From: Thalassovita aquimarina
GTDB taxonomy: Bacteria; Pseudomonadota; Alphaproteobacteria; Rhodobacterales; Rhodobacteraceae
Direction: 5' to 3'
Assembly: GCF_018219815.1 (NCBI RefSeq)
Contig: NZ_JADMKU010000002.1
Location: 1 to 64,000 of the forward strand
Length of the DNA stretch: 64,000 nt
Below the pieces are notes generated by a model that ran no database searches, was not told the origin of the DNA, and saw nothing but the letters and a program-made list of their open reading frames with translations. Shown one piece after another: positions 35,975 to 45,592 of this stretch; within the stretch, counting starts at the first letter, position 1, and each line of letters opens with the position of its first letter. A program made the translations under genes and the position numbers.

Positions 35975-36559
35975 ATGAATTCCACGCAAAACACCCAATC
36001 CGCCGCTTCTGGCGCTTCACTGACCGGGAAGGCGCTGCGCGTTCTGGCCGGTGTCGCGCTGCTGACCGCGAGCGCCAAGATCCAGGTGCCGTTCTGGCCG
36101 GTGCCGATGACGCTGCAGGTGGCGGCGATGATGTTCCTCGCGGCGGGGTTCGGCCTGCGCCTGGGTACCGCGACCATGCTGGCCTATCTCGCCGCTGGAG
36201 CCGCGGGCCTGCCGGTTTTCGCCGGCACGCCGGAAAAGGGCATCGGACTTGCCTACATGCTGGGCGGCACCGGCGGTTACCTGGCCGGATTCCTGGCCGC
36301 GACCGCAATCGTGGGCTTCGCAGCCGACCGGCTGCCGAAACTGGCCACCCTGCCCGCCATGCTGCTGGGCCTGGGGGCGATCTATGCTCTGGGGCTGGCA
36401 TGGCTGGCGCAATTCGTACCGGCCGACAAGCTGCTGACCTACGGCTTCACCCCGTTCATCGCGGGCGATCTGGTCAAGGTGGCGCTGGCCGCAATGTTGA
36501 TCATGGGCGCGCCCAAGGTGCTGATGGCCAAGCTGCGCGGAACCGGTTCGGATGCTTGA
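35975..36559 (+). CDS. bioY: Biotin transporter substrate-binding component BioY
   Basis: BioY (194 residues) is the S-component of the ECF biotin importer, with six membrane helices. Family signs are [14 protein letters not shown], the Gly-rich [19 protein letters not shown], and [13 protein letters not shown]. No bioMN energising genes are adjacent, so it works alone or with subunits encoded elsewhere. GAGGGATGAGAG precedes the ATG. It overlaps bioB by eight bases. Confidence 0.97.
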   Translation: MNSTQNTQSAASGASLTGKALRVLAGVALLTASAKIQVPFWPVPMTLQVAAMMFLAAGFGLRLGTATMLAYLAAGAAGLPVFAGTPEKGIGLAYMLGGTGGYLAGFLAATAIVGFAADRLPKLATLPAMLLGLGAIYALGLAWLAQFVPADKLLTYGFTPFIAGDLVKVALAAMLIMGAPKVLMAKLRGTGSDA

Positions 36560-37517
36560 CCTGACCCAGGACATACGGTCCGACTGGACCGTGGACGAGG
36601 TGGAGGCGCTTTTGCGCCTCCCCTTGCTTGAACTTGTGGGGCGGGCCAGCGAAATCCATCGCCGCCATCACGACCCCGAGGACATCCAGAAAGCCAGCCT
36701 GCTGAGCATCAAAACCGGCGGCTGCCCCGAAGATTGCGCCTATTGCCCGCAATCGGCACATCACAAAGAGGTCGAACTGGACCGCGAAAAACTGATGAAT
36801 CCCGGGCATGTCGTATCGCTGGCCAAGCGCGCGCAACAGGCGGGTGCCGAACGGTTCTGCATGGGCGCGGCCTGGCGCCAGGTCCGCGACGGCGAAGAAT
36901 TCGACAACGTGCTGGACATGGTCCGGGGCGTGCGCAAATTGGGGATGGAGGCCTGCGTCACGCTGGGCATGCTGAAACCGCACCAGGCCCAGGCGCTGGC
37001 CGATGCGGGGCTGACCGCCTACAATCACAACCTCGACACCAGCCCGGAATTCTACGGCGAAATCATCGGCACCCGGACCTACCGGGACCGCTTGGAAACG
37101 CTGTCTTATTGCCGCGATGCAGGGATCGACCTGTGCTGCGGCGGGATCATCGGCATGGGCGAAAGCTGGCGCGACCGCGCCTCGATGCTGCAGGTTCTGG
37201 CGGGTTTCGATCCGCATCCCGAAAGCGTGCCGATCAACGCGCTGATCGCGATTCCCGGCACGCCGCTGGAAGGGCGCGACAAGGTGCAGGCCTTCGACCT
37301 GCTGCGCATGGTCGCCACAGCACGGATCACCATGCCGAAAACCCGTGTCCGGCTGTCCGCCGGACGATCGGATTTTTCCGCGGCCGAACAGGCGCTATGC
37401 TTCCTTGCCGGGGCGAATTCGGTGTTTTACGGCGATGTTCTGCTGACCGCGCCCAATGCGGGCACCGGCGACGACCGCGACATGTTTGCCGCCCTGGGCG
37501 CGCTGCCAGAGGCCTGA
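36552..37517 (+). CDS. bioB: Biotin synthase, radical SAM
   Basis: BioB (321 residues) inserts sulfur into dethiobiotin, the last step of biotin synthesis. The radical-SAM cluster motif CPEDCAYC (CxxxCxxC) is present, with [26 protein letters not shown] and a C-terminal [16 protein letters not shown] that supplies the second-cluster Arg. bioF, bioD and bioA are not in the window. The gene is coupled to bioY under BioR control. Confidence 0.98.
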   Translation: MLDLTQDIRSDWTVDEVEALLRLPLLELVGRASEIHRRHHDPEDIQKASLLSIKTGGCPEDCAYCPQSAHHKEVELDREKLMNPGHVVSLAKRAQQAGAERFCMGAAWRQVRDGEEFDNVLDMVRGVRKLGMEACVTLGMLKPHQAQALADAGLTAYNHNLDTSPEFYGEIIGTRTYRDRLETLSYCRDAGIDLCCGGIIGMGESWRDRASMLQVLAGFDPHPESVPINALIAIPGTPLEGRDKVQAFDLLRMVATARITMPKTRVRLSAGRSDFSAAEQALCFLAGANSVFYGDVLLTAPNAGTGDDRDMFAALGALPEA

Positions 37518-37531
37518 TCGCGCCGCTCTAC

Positions 37532-37561
37532 GCTCAAGGCGCGTCGGTTTGCGCCTTGAGC
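37532..37561 (+). terminator. Hairpin after bioB
   Basis: An 11-bp stem GCTCAAGGCGC/GCGCCTTGAGC with an eight-base loop lies 14 bases past the bioB stop. It lacks a U-tract, so termination is likely but not certain. Confidence 0.6.
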
Positions 37562-37617
37562 CGCGCGGCCAAATCGTTCAAAGACGATGCAACCCATTTC
37601 CGAAGGAGACCGCGATC

Positions 37618-38445
37618 ATGTCGAACGCCCAACTGGAACAAGCGATCGAAGCCGCGTGGGACGCACGCGACACCATCACCCCGGCCACCACCGGCGAAAC
37701 CCGTGAGGCCATCGAAGATACGCTGAACGCGCTGGACAGCGGATCGCTGCGCGTCGCTGAAAAACAGGAAAACGGCGACTGGCACGTGAACCAGTGGGCC
37801 AAGAAAGCGGTCCTGCTGGGCTTCCGGCTGAAGGACATGGAAATCCAGGACGGCGGCCCGCAGGGTTCCGGCTGGTGGGACAAGGTCGACAGCAAGTTCA
37901 AGGGCTGGGGCGAGAACCAGTGGAAGTCCGCGGGCTTCCGCGCGGTGCCGAACTGCGTCGTGCGCAAATCGGCCTTCATCGCACCCGGCGTCGTCCTGAT
38001 GCCGTCCTTCGTCAACCTCGGCGCCTACGTGGATGAAGGCACCATGGTCGACACCTGGGCCACGGTGGGCAGCTGCGCCCAGATCGGCAAGGGCGTGCAC
38101 CTCAGCGGCGGCGTCGGCATCGGCGGCGTTCTGGAACCGATGCAGGCCGGTCCGACCATCATCGAGGACGACTGCTTCATCGGCGCCCGGTCGGAAGTCG
38201 TCGAGGGCTGCATCGTGCGCGAAGGATCGGTCCTGGGCATGGGCGTGTTCATCGGCCAGTCGACCAAGATCGTCGACCGCGAAACCGGCGAAGTCATGTA
38301 TGGCGAAGTGCCGCCCTATTCGGTGGTCGTCGCCGGGTCGATGCCGTCGAAGAACGGCATCAACCTCTACTGCGCGGTGATCGTGAAGCGGGTCGACGAA
38401 AAGACCCGGTCGAAAACCGGCATCAACGAATTGCTGCGCGACTGA
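37618..38445 (+). CDS. dapD: 2,3,4,5-tetrahydropyridine-2,6-dicarboxylate N-succinyltransferase
   Basis: DapD (275 residues) succinylates tetrahydrodipicolinate in the succinylase branch of diaminopimelate/lysine synthesis. The left-handed beta-helix region (about 105-225) shows hexapeptide repeats, with [20 protein letters not shown] and [18 protein letters not shown] precedes ATG 37618. A terminator follows. The pathway partner dapE lies 5 kb downstream. Confidence 0.98.
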   Translation: MSNAQLEQAIEAAWDARDTITPATTGETREAIEDTLNALDSGSLRVAEKQENGDWHVNQWAKKAVLLGFRLKDMEIQDGGPQGSGWWDKVDSKFKGWGENQWKSAGFRAVPNCVVRKSAFIAPGVVLMPSFVNLGAYVDEGTMVDTWATVGSCAQIGKGVHLSGGVGIGGVLEPMQAGPTIIEDDCFIGARSEVVEGCIVREGSVLGMGVFIGQSTKIVDRETGEVMYGEVPPYSVVVAGSMPSKNGINLYCAVIVKRVDEKTRSKTGINELLRD

Positions 38446-38469
38446 TCGCAGCCAAATCACGGAATTCGG

Positions 38470-38496
38470 AAAGGGCGGCCTGCGGGGCCGCCCTTT
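38470..38496 (+). terminator. Intrinsic terminator of dapD
   Basis: An 11-bp stem AAAGGGCGGCC/GGCCGCCCTTT with loop TGCGG lies 24 bases after the stop. The stem ends in TTT and continues GCATTT. Confidence 0.88.
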
Positions 38497-38640
38497 GCAT
38501 TTGCAGCATTCCCCTTGACATTTCGCAGCGCGGAAGAAATTTCTAGATATGCGACCCGAGGCCCTTTGCCCGGCGCAACCTGTCCGAAGGCCGCGTTTCA
38601 TTCCTTACCGCCGTGCACCGCGGCAGATCGCGACATTCCG

Positions 38641-39903
38641 ATGAAACCCAAACTGCTCACCACACTGCAGACCTATAACCGTTCCCTGTTCCTGTCCGAC
38701 CTCTTCGCCGGGATCAGCGTTGCCATGGTGGCCCTGCCGCTGAGCATCGCCATCGCCATCGCGTCCGGCGCGGGGCCGGAAAAGGGGCTGATCACCGCCA
38801 TCGTCGCGGGGTTCCTGATTTCGGCCCTGGGCGGCAGCCGGGTGCAGATCGGCGGCCCGACCGGTGCCTTCATCGTGGTGGTCTTCGGCGTGATCGCCGA
38901 ACACGGCTATGACGGGTTGGTGCTGGCCACATTCATGGCCGGAATCATCCTGCTGATCGCCGGGTTACTGCGACTGGGCAACCTGATTCGCCATGTACCG
39001 GAACCGGTGATCGACGGCTTCACCATCGGCATCGCCGTCATCATCGCCACCAGCCAGCTCAAGGACCTGCTGGGCATGCCGCTGCATAAGGTACCCGCCG
39101 ATTTCATCGCCAAGCTGGAAACTCTGTGGGCGGCGCGCGACGGTCTGAGCTTTGCCGCGCTGCTGATCGGGCTGGCGACGATGGCGCTGATCGTGACGCT
39201 GCGCCGGTTGGCGCCGCGCTTCCCGGGGCTGATCCTGGCGGTGGCGGCGACCTCGGCCATCGTGGCGCTGTCCCAGTTGCCGGTCGACACGATCTTCAGC
39301 CGCTACGGCGCACTGCCCAACACGCTGCCCATTCCCGCCCTGCCCGATCTTTCCGCCGAGCGGATCGCCGAATTGCTGCCCTCGGCCTTCGTCATCGCCT
39401 TCCTTGCCGGGGTGGAGTCGCTGCTTTCCGCCATCGTCGCTGACCGGATGAGCGGCGGCAGGCACCGGCCCAATGCCGAAGTGCTGGCGCAGGGCTGGGC
39501 CAATATCGGGTCGTCGCTGTTCACCGGCATGCCCGCGACCGGCGCCATCGCCCGCACCGCCACCAATGTGAACGCGGGCGGCAAGACCCCGGTGGCCGGC
39601 CTGATCCATGCGCTGACCATCCTCGTGGTGATGATGCTGGCCGCGCCGCTTGCCGGTTACCTGGCGATGCCGGCGCTGGCCGGGCTGCTGTTGCTGACGG
39701 CGTGGAACATGAGCGAGCCGCATAAATGGCGCGGTTATTTCAGCATGCGGCGCTCCGATCAGTTGTTACTGGTGCTGACCCTGGTTCTGACCGTGCTGGC
39801 TGATCTGACCGTGGCGATCGGGGTGGGCGTTGCCCTGGGCCTGGCGCTGCGGCTGCGCCGCCGCGAGATCCAGCCGCCCGAATGGACACCGCCGGAACGC
39901 TGA
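38641..39903 (+). CDS. SulP-family anion transporter lacking a STAS domain
   Basis: The 420-residue protein has about 12-14 membrane segments and SulP signatures: DLFAGISVAMVALPLSIAIAIASG, GGPTGAFIVVV and GMPATGAIARTATNVNAGG. It ends at an Arg-rich segment right after the last helix, where a cytosolic STAS domain normally follows. It may carry sulfate, bicarbonate or another anion. ATG 38641 has a poor ribosome site. The frame is open back to 38515 but that part shows no homology. A perfect TTGACA at 38515 has no well-spaced -10. Confidence 0.9.
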   Translation: MKPKLLTTLQTYNRSLFLSDLFAGISVAMVALPLSIAIAIASGAGPEKGLITAIVAGFLISALGGSRVQIGGPTGAFIVVVFGVIAEHGYDGLVLATFMAGIILLIAGLLRLGNLIRHVPEPVIDGFTIGIAVIIATSQLKDLLGMPLHKVPADFIAKLETLWAARDGLSFAALLIGLATMALIVTLRRLAPRFPGLILAVAATSAIVALSQLPVDTIFSRYGALPNTLPIPALPDLSAERIAELLPSAFVIAFLAGVESLLSAIVADRMSGGRHRPNAEVLAQGWANIGSSLFTGMPATGAIARTATNVNAGGKTPVAGLIHALTILVVMMLAAPLAGYLAMPALAGLLLLTAWNMSEPHKWRGYFSMRRSDQLLLVLTLVLTVLADLTVAIGVGVALGLALRLRRREIQPPEWTPPER

Positions 39904-39981
39904 GCCGCCAAAACGAAACACCGGCGCACGATTTGCCCGACCGGCCTTGATCGCAACCCCGGCGCGGCGTATTGGCGGGGC

Positions 39982-40323
39982 ATGAGCGAGAAAAAGCAAA
40001 AGAAACCGTCCCGCCAGCAGGTCTACACCCTGCTGGTGCAGGTGGGCCGAAAAGACGGCGACGGATTGCCCGACGGGGCGACCGGGGCGGCGTTGATGGT
40101 CTATTCCAGCGGCGTGGACGAAGCCGAGGCAGTGCGCGAAACCGTCGCGATCCTGAAACAGGCCGACATGGCGCCGCTGGACGTGACCGGCTACGGCACG
40201 CTGGACGAACGGCTGGAACAGGGCCACGACATCAACGCCGAGGAACGCGAATTGATGGACCGGGCGCTGGCCGAAAACGCGGTGATCGTGGCGCAGATGA
40301 CGCCGTTTTTCGAAGACGAATGA
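39982..40323 (+). CDS. Hypothetical protein (113 aa)
   Basis: A small soluble protein with a Lys-rich N-terminus (MSEKKQKKPSRQQ), a predicted alpha/beta body (VYTLLVQVGRKDGD, GAALMVYSSGVDEAEAV) and an acidic C-terminus. I do not recognise a family. It has a GGCGGGG ribosome-like site before ATG 39982. It is convergent with the Hint operon, 10 bases from its end. Codon use matches neighbours, so it is likely real. Confidence 0.8.
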   Translation: MSEKKQKKPSRQQVYTLLVQVGRKDGDGLPDGATGAALMVYSSGVDEAEAVRETVAILKQADMAPLDVTGYGTLDERLEQGHDINAEERELMDRALAENAVIVAQMTPFFEDE

Positions 40324-40333
40324 GAACCGCGCC

Positions 40334-41428
40334 TCACGCCGCGCGCAGATCGGCCAGCGTGTTCGCCTCGAAATGATCCAGCACCGGGAAGGCTGCCGCG
40401 GCATGTTCGGGCAGGCGCGACCGGTCGTAGCCGGCCAGAAGGCTGGCCCCGATCACGTCGCGCTTGCGTCGCAGCCGCCCCATGAACAGCGTTTCCAGCG
40501 GCGCACCGGCGGCAAGCACCGGTTCGTTGCCCGGCAACAGGAACTGGTAATAGCTCACCGTTTCCACCGCGTCATGGCGGATCGCCGACACGCCATTGAC
40601 CAGATGCCCGGCGGGTACCAGCACGTTCTGCTTGCCGAACAGGTATTCCACCGCCGATCCGCCGATCCGCATCCGTTGCTTGGCGCCCACGACGATATCC
40701 TGCTGCAGCCCAAAATAGGGCGCGCGCAGGCGCACCGGGCTGAACGAACCGCGTGCGGGCACCGTACGCTTGATCACCGCCAACACCGGGTGGTTGCCGA
40801 GCCCCGGTGACCGGATCAGATCGCCGCGCCGGATCTGGCTGGCGGCGCGATACCCCTGAGCGGTCAGCACCGGAACTGACGCCGACAGGCCCGGCATCGG
40901 CCCGACCGGTTCGATTTCGGTGGAAATGGCAAAGAAGGACACGCCGCGATCCACCTGCCGCTGCAGCGGGTCCAGCGTCATCACCCGCAGGTCCGACAGC
41001 AGCAGCGGCTTGGGATCGGAAAGGTCCTGCACGAAAACCTGTCCCGAGGCGATCCGCTCCACCGCCAACCGCCCCCAACGTGCCGGGGCGTCCCAGGAAT
41101 AGGTCACCCGCAAGGTTTCGGCCTGTGACACCGCGCCATGTTCCAGCACGGTGTGGAACACGTCCTTGCCCTGCGCCAGCACCAGAACGATCCCGCCCGA
41201 GGGCAATTCCTGCACCGACAGGCTGCTGACCCATGGGTGTTCGCGGTGATAACCGATCAATTTTCGGGGCCGCCCGTCGCCCGGCAGCTTGGTTTCGAAC
41301 AGGATGCTGCCACTGACCAGCAGGCTGTTCGGGGTCAGGTCCTGCCGAACCCGGCCGCGGTTCCCAACACCGATACCGCTTAGGTCGAAGATCTGTCGGT
41401 TCTGGTCAGACAGCGCGATCCAGCTCAT
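40334..41428 (-). CDS. Hint (Hedgehog/intein)-domain protein with degenerate catalytic start
   Basis: The 364-residue protein has an N-terminal beta-rich region (1-180) and a C-terminal Hint_2-like domain (about 183-345) with YRAASQIRRGDLI, FSPVRLRAPYFG and VLVPAGHLVNG. Where active Hint domains begin with a nucleophilic Cys (CFxxGT), this protein reads SASVPVLTAQGY, so autocleavage should be lost. No signal peptide is seen. It starts directly after the stop of the upstream Hint gene with no gap, which indicates an operon. Confidence 0.82.
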   Translation of the reverse strand: MSWIALSDQNRQIFDLSGIGVGNRGRVRQDLTPNSLLVSGSILFETKLPGDGRPRKLIGYHREHPWVSSLSVQELPSGGIVLVLAQGKDVFHTVLEHGAVSQAETLRVTYSWDAPARWGRLAVERIASGQVFVQDLSDPKPLLLSDLRVMTLDPLQRQVDRGVSFFAISTEIEPVGPMPGLSASVPVLTAQGYRAASQIRRGDLIRSPGLGNHPVLAVIKRTVPARGSFSPVRLRAPYFGLQQDIVVGAKQRMRIGGSAVEYLFGKQNVLVPAGHLVNGVSAIRHDAVETVSYYQFLLPGNEPVLAAGAPLETLFMGRLRRKRDVIGASLLAGYDRSRLPEHAAAAFPVLDHFEANTLADLRAA

Positions 41429-43123
41429 TCAGGCCACCTCGAGCCCCCGGCTGATCAGCCGGGCCTCGTAGCCGCGCAGGGTGCGCCGCGCCGCCGGACC
41501 GTAGCCTTCGCCGCTTTCGGGATCGAGCTCGGGGAACAATTCGCAGATCTCGGTCATGGTGTCGCGTTCGAAGCTGTTACACATCTGCGGCCCCGGCAGG
41601 AAACTTTCGGTTTCCAGCCCCTCGGACCAGATGATCTGATGCTCGTCGAACATGACGTGGACATAGGTCACGCTTTCGCTTTCGACCTGTTGCACCGAAT
41701 GGCCGTTGACCAGTTCCCGGGCGGCGACCAGAACCTCGCGATCGCCGAACAGAAGCTCGCTCAGGCTGTCGCGCACCAACACGCGATGCAGCGGCGACAC
41801 CCAGACTTCGCGGTGATTGCCGAAGGTGTTGCGGACGATCCGGACCGGGGCGTAATCGCCCCGCGCCGCAACCTCGCGCGACCCGACCCAACTGACCGGC
41901 TGGGCACCGTTATCCCGTGTCATCACCAAATCGCCCGGGCGCAACCGCTCCACCGGAACGCCGCCATCCGGTGTCCGGATGCAGGTACCCGCGACGAAAC
42001 AGGGCACTTGGTTGATGGTGACGAAGGCACTGTCGGACACGCCGGTATCCGATTCCACCGTGTAGGAAAAAACTGCGCTTTCCTCGTCGCCATCGGCGAT
42101 CACCGTGATGGTGCCGTCGGCGTTGACCTGCAATTCCTGTCCGCTCGACAGGGTCACCACCGATCCCGCCGTGACCGCCTGACCATTGATATGGGTCAGG
42201 GTCAGGCTGCTGCCCGCGGGCCCATCGTCATTCGCGGTCACATCGACGGCCTTGCTGCCGTCGGGGGCGATATCGACCACGTCGTCGGCGGCGATCAGCG
42301 TGGTCTGAATGCTGCCGCCCGCGATCAGAAGATTGGAATCGTAGGACGAATCCGACACGTCCGCGATGCCGATCCGGATCGAATTCACCTCGCCCGGGTT
42401 GACCGACATGGTCAGGGTCATGGTGGCGGTGAACCCGTCCATTTCCGTGTTGTATTCGTCGTTCAGGTTGGAAATGAACAGGCTTTGGTTGTTGCCGCCA
42501 TTGATGTTGGCGGGATCGATATCGCCATCTCCGATTCCCAGTTGGACGAATTCGTCATTCACCCAGACACCGATGAAATCCTGGTACAGGCTTTCGGTAA
42601 ATTCGGGATATTCCTCGGACGAGAAAACGAACTGGAACGTCATCGTGTCGCCGTCGGGGATGAATTCGACGTCCAGGAAGGAGGCGTCATAGGTATTGGT
42701 CCCGGCGGCCGCGTTGAAATCGGCGTTGTTGTTGACGCCGCTGGTATTGGTCGAGGTGTCGGCGGCCTGGTTGGTGTCGGTGCTGTTGCCGGCATTGCCC
42801 CAGTTGCCGCCATTGCCGTTGCCGTTATTTCCCCAGTTGCCGGAGTTGCCGTTGCTGCCCCAGCCGTTCAAACCGTTCCAACCGCCCCATTGATTGCTGC
42901 TGCCATTGGTAAAATCCGTGGCATGACCGGTGGACAGGATGACCCCGGTATCGCCAGGAGTGACATCGGCCGCCACGCTATCGCCATCTGAATAGATGCC
43001 CGACGACTGGCTGTCGCCGGAATAGGTCGCGCTGACGACCGTGACGCCGTCGCCGAAGATTTCCTCCGCCATCTCGACAGCGGACGCACTGGTGTCGATC
43101 GTAAGTTCCTGCGCCGTTGGCAT
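41429..43123 (-). CDS. Choice-of-anchor L and Hint domain secreted-type protein
   Basis: The 564-residue protein has a choice-of-anchor L domain (about 1-275; VTVVSATYSGDSQSSGIY, GVILSTGHATD, FQFVFSSEEYPEF). The domain is interrupted by an Asn/Gly/Trp-rich insert at 74-115. A cadherin-like repeat (about 280-372) follows, then a Hint domain starting at Cys375 in PCFVAGTCIRTPDGG. No Sec signal is present; such roseobacter proteins are probably exported by type I secretion, which is inference. ATG 43123 is preferred to a longer frame. Hint domains can cleave or attach proteins to other molecules. Confidence 0.88.
   Translation of the reverse strand: MPTAQELTIDTSASAVEMAEEIFGDGVTVVSATYSGDSQSSGIYSDGDSVAADVTPGDTGVILSTGHATDFTNGSSNQWGGWNGLNGWGSNGNSGNWGNNGNGNGGNWGNAGNSTDTNQAADTSTNTSGVNNNADFNAAAGTNTYDASFLDVEFIPDGDTMTFQFVFSSEEYPEFTESLYQDFIGVWVNDEFVQLGIGDGDIDPANINGGNNQSLFISNLNDEYNTEMDGFTATMTLTMSVNPGEVNSIRIGIADVSDSSYDSNLLIAGGSIQTTLIAADDVVDIAPDGSKAVDVTANDDGPAGSSLTLTHINGQAVTAGSVVTLSSGQELQVNADGTITVIADGDEESAVFSYTVESDTGVSDSAFVTINQVPCFVAGTCIRTPDGGVPVERLRPGDLVMTRDNGAQPVSWVGSREVAARGDYAPVRIVRNTFGNHREVWVSPLHRVLVRDSLSELLFGDREVLVAARELVNGHSVQQVESESVTYVHVMFDEHQIIWSEGLETESFLPGPQMCNSFERDTMTEICELFPELDPESGEGYGPAARRTLRGYEARLISRGLEVA
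42779..42904 (-). repeat. Asn/Gly/Trp-rich low-complexity coding repeat
   Basis: This stretch encodes residues 74-115 of the anchor-L/Hint protein, with repeated GNWGN, NGWGS and WNGLNGW units. The DNA repeats TTGCCGTT/CCCCAGTTGCC-like units. The segment interrupts the anchor-L domain and is a likely site of length variation between strains. Confidence 0.75.
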
Positions 43124-43412
43124 GCTCCGCCCCAATCCTCTTGCGGCAGCGCACATACACGGCAGCAAACCAGCGACGCCGGTTCGTTTCTCGAAATTCT
43201 GCTCTCCGGGCCTTTTGGCCTTCGGGTTTATGCGCCCTGCCTCGGGTCAATTTTCCGACGGTATATACCCTAAAGTATACCACGTTAAGTATTTGTTAAT
43301 CGCCAATCCCCGCCCGAGCGGGACAGATGCAATCCGGTAACAGCCGCACCCCGGCCGATTGCGGTTTTCCAGATTTCGCGCTACCCCATATCGCCAAGCC
43401 AGGGAGCCCGCC

Positions 43413-44573
43413 ATGACCCAGAAATTTCCTTCCCCCGTAAATCCCGCGGTACTGACCGCCGACCTGATCCGCTGCCCCTCGGTCACGCCGGAAGAAGGTG
43501 GCGCGCTGCAGCTGTTGCAGGCGCTGCTGGAAGACGCCGGCTTTACCTGCACGAGGGTCGATCGCGAAGGCATCCCGAATCTTTTCGCCCGCTGGGGCGA
43601 CAAGGCACATGAGAAAAGTTTCGGCTTCAACGGCCATACCGACGTTGTGCCGGTGGGGGACGAAGCGGCCTGGACGGTGGGCCCGTTCAGCGCCACGGAA
43701 AAGGACGGCATGATCTGGGGCCGCGGCGCCACCGACATGAAATCGGGCGTTGCGGCCTTTGCCGCGGCGGCGGTTGATTTCGTCCGCGACACGCCGCCCG
43801 ACGGCGCCGTCATCCTGACCATCACCGGGGACGAGGAAGGCGATGCGCTGGACGGCACCACCGCGTTGCTCGACTGGATGACGGAGCAGGGCGAAGCGAT
43901 GTCCGCTTGCCTTGTCGGCGAACCCACCTGCCCCAGCGAAATGGGCGAGATGATGAAGATCGGTCGCCGCGGATCGATGACCGTCTGGTACACTTTCACC
44001 GGCGTTCAGGGCCATTCCGCCTATCCGCACCGGGCCAACAATCCGCTGCCCGCGATGGCGCGGCTGATGGACCGGCTGTCATCTCACGTGCTGGACGAAG
44101 GCACCGATCATTTCGACCCCTCGACGCTGGCGGTGGTGACGATGGATACCGGCAACCCGGCCACCAACGTGATCCCCGCGCGCGCGACCGCGACGGTGAA
44201 CATCCGCTTCAACGACGCCCATTCCAGCGACAGCCTGAGCGAATGGCTGCAGGGCGAAGCGAACCGGATCACCGAGGAATTCGGCGTCGAGGTGGACATG
44301 GAAATCAAGGTATCGGGAGAAAGCTTCCTGACCCCGCCGGGGCCACTTTCCGATCTGGTCGCCAAGTCGGTCGAGGCCGAAACCGGTGTGATCCCGGTTT
44401 TGTCGACCTCGGGCGGCACCTCGGATGCGCGTTTCGTCAAGGATCACTGCCCGGTGGTCGAATTCGGACTGGTGGGCAAGACCATGCACCAGGTCGATGA
44501 ACGGGTGCCGGTCGAACAGATCCACCAGCTCAAGGCGATCTACAGCCGCATCTTGAAGGAATACTTCGGATGA
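43413..44573 (+). CDS. dapE: Succinyl-diaminopimelate desuccinylase
   Basis: DapE (386 residues) is an M20 metallo-hydrolase that releases LL-diaminopimelate. [13 protein letters not shown] and [14 protein letters not shown] hold metal ligands, [13 protein letters not shown] holds the catalytic Glu pair, and [17 protein letters not shown] holds the last His ligand. ATG 43413 follows CAGGGAG. An upstream frame extension of 18 residues has no support. It heads a coupled set with the next two genes. Confidence 0.97.
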   Translation: MTQKFPSPVNPAVLTADLIRCPSVTPEEGGALQLLQALLEDAGFTCTRVDREGIPNLFARWGDKAHEKSFGFNGHTDVVPVGDEAAWTVGPFSATEKDGMIWGRGATDMKSGVAAFAAAAVDFVRDTPPDGAVILTITGDEEGDALDGTTALLDWMTEQGEAMSACLVGEPTCPSEMGEMMKIGRRGSMTVWYTFTGVQGHSAYPHRANNPLPAMARLMDRLSSHVLDEGTDHFDPSTLAVVTMDTGNPATNVIPARATATVNIRFNDAHSSDSLSEWLQGEANRITEEFGVEVDMEIKVSGESFLTPPGPLSDLVAKSVEAETGVIPVLSTSGGTSDARFVKDHCPVVEFGLVGKTMHQVDERVPVEQIHQLKAIYSRILKEYFG

Positions 44574-44992
44574 ACTGGGACATCTCGGAAAGCCAAGACC
44601 TGTCCGCCTGCCACGCATTGCGGCGCGAGGTGTTCATCGAGGAACAGGGGATTGCCGAACCAGATGAATGGGACGATCTGGACGGTCGGGCGCAGCACCT
44701 GCTGGCCACGGTCGGCGGTGTGCCGGTGGGCACGGCGCGGCTGCTGACTGACGGGAGCATCGGCAAGATCGGCCGCATCTGCGTGGTGAAATCGCAGCGC
44801 GGCACAGGGCTCGGCGCGGCGCTGGTGCGGGCGGGGATCGACCGGCTGTCAGCGATGCCGGGGATCGAAACGATCCGGCTCGGCGCGCAGCAACACGCGA
44901 TCGGATTTTACGAAAAGCTGGGCTTCGCGGTCTGCGGCCCGGTCTATGACGATGCCGGCATTCCCCATCGCGACGTGGAGCGCCCGGCGTGA
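44570..44992 (+). CDS. GNAT-family N-acetyltransferase
   Basis: The 140-residue protein has a GNAT fold. [22 protein letters not shown] resembles the ElaA/YjdJ branch, and [21 protein letters not shown] is the acetyl-CoA-binding Q/RxxGxG/A motif. The substrate is unknown. It overlaps dapE and the next gene by four bases each (ATGA, GTGA), so expression is tied to diaminopimelate synthesis. Confidence 0.9.
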   Translation: MNWDISESQDLSACHALRREVFIEEQGIAEPDEWDDLDGRAQHLLATVGGVPVGTARLLTDGSIGKIGRICVVKSQRGTGLGAALVRAGIDRLSAMPGIETIRLGAQQHAIGFYEKLGFAVCGPVYDDAGIPHRDVERPA

Positions 44993-45576
44993 GGCCGCAA
45001 CTGGTCGTCATGATCAAGGAACCGCGCCCGGGGCGGGTGAAAACCCGGCTGGGCCGCGATATCGGCATGATAGGAGCCGCCTGGTGGTTCCGCCATCAGA
45101 CCGCCCGCCTGCTGCGCCGTCTGCAGGATCCGCGTTGGGATCTGGTGCTGGCCGTCGCACCTGATCACGAAGGCCTGTCCTCGCGCATCTGGCCCGCGCA
45201 TCTGGAACGGATGCCGCAGGGCGCGGGCGATCTGGGCGACCGAATGGCGCGGGTGTTCCGTTCGCGCCCGCCGGGCCCCGTCTGCATCATCGGCGCCGAC
45301 ATTCCCGGCATCACATCGGCCCATATAGCCCGCGCCTTCCGCGCCCTTGGCGATCACGACGCGGTGTTCGGCCCAGCGCCGGACGGCGGCTACTGGCTGG
45401 TCGGGCTGAAACGTGTTGCGCCACCACCCGCCACCTTGTTCCGCGATGTGCGCTGGTCCAGCGAATACGCCTTGGCCGACACCATCGCGACCCTGCCCGG
45501 AATGCGCATCGCGCGGATCGACACGCTGCGCGACGTGGACCGTGCCGCCGACCTGGACGCCGCTCGTCTGCCCTGA
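44989..45576 (+). CDS. DUF2064/TIGR04282-type glycosyltransferase-like protein
   Basis: The 195-residue protein has a GT-A-like nucleotidyl or glycosyl transferase fold: VVMIKEPRPGRVKTRLGRDIG, CIIGADIPGITSAHI (the D-x-D-like site), VFGPAPDGGYWLVGLK and a C-terminal DTLRDVDRAADL. Homologues are annotated near arsenosugar genes, but none are present here. Start is GTG 44989, in a GTGA overlap with the GNAT gene. Function is unproven. Confidence 0.85.
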   Translation: MRPQLVVMIKEPRPGRVKTRLGRDIGMIGAAWWFRHQTARLLRRLQDPRWDLVLAVAPDHEGLSSRIWPAHLERMPQGAGDLGDRMARVFRSRPPGPVCIIGADIPGITSAHIARAFRALGDHDAVFGPAPDGGYWLVGLKRVAPPPATLFRDVRWSSEYALADTIATLPGMRIARIDTLRDVDRAADLDAARLP

Positions 45577-45592
45577 CGGGCTGCCTCGCCGC

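Noticed and set aside
38515-38549. TTGACA at 38515 with TAGATA at 38544 as a promoter for the SulP gene
   Set aside because: The spacer would be 23 bases, too long for sigma-70; only the -35 matches well.
42779-42904. A CRISPR-like repeat
   Set aside because: The repeats are short, imperfect and in frame within a coding sequence; no spacer structure exists. No CRISPR array was seen anywhere in the window.
41639-42991. A 450-codon open frame antisense to the anchor-L/Hint gene
   Set aside because: Low-complexity His/Gly/Asp composition and no ribosome site; the minus-strand gene explains the region.
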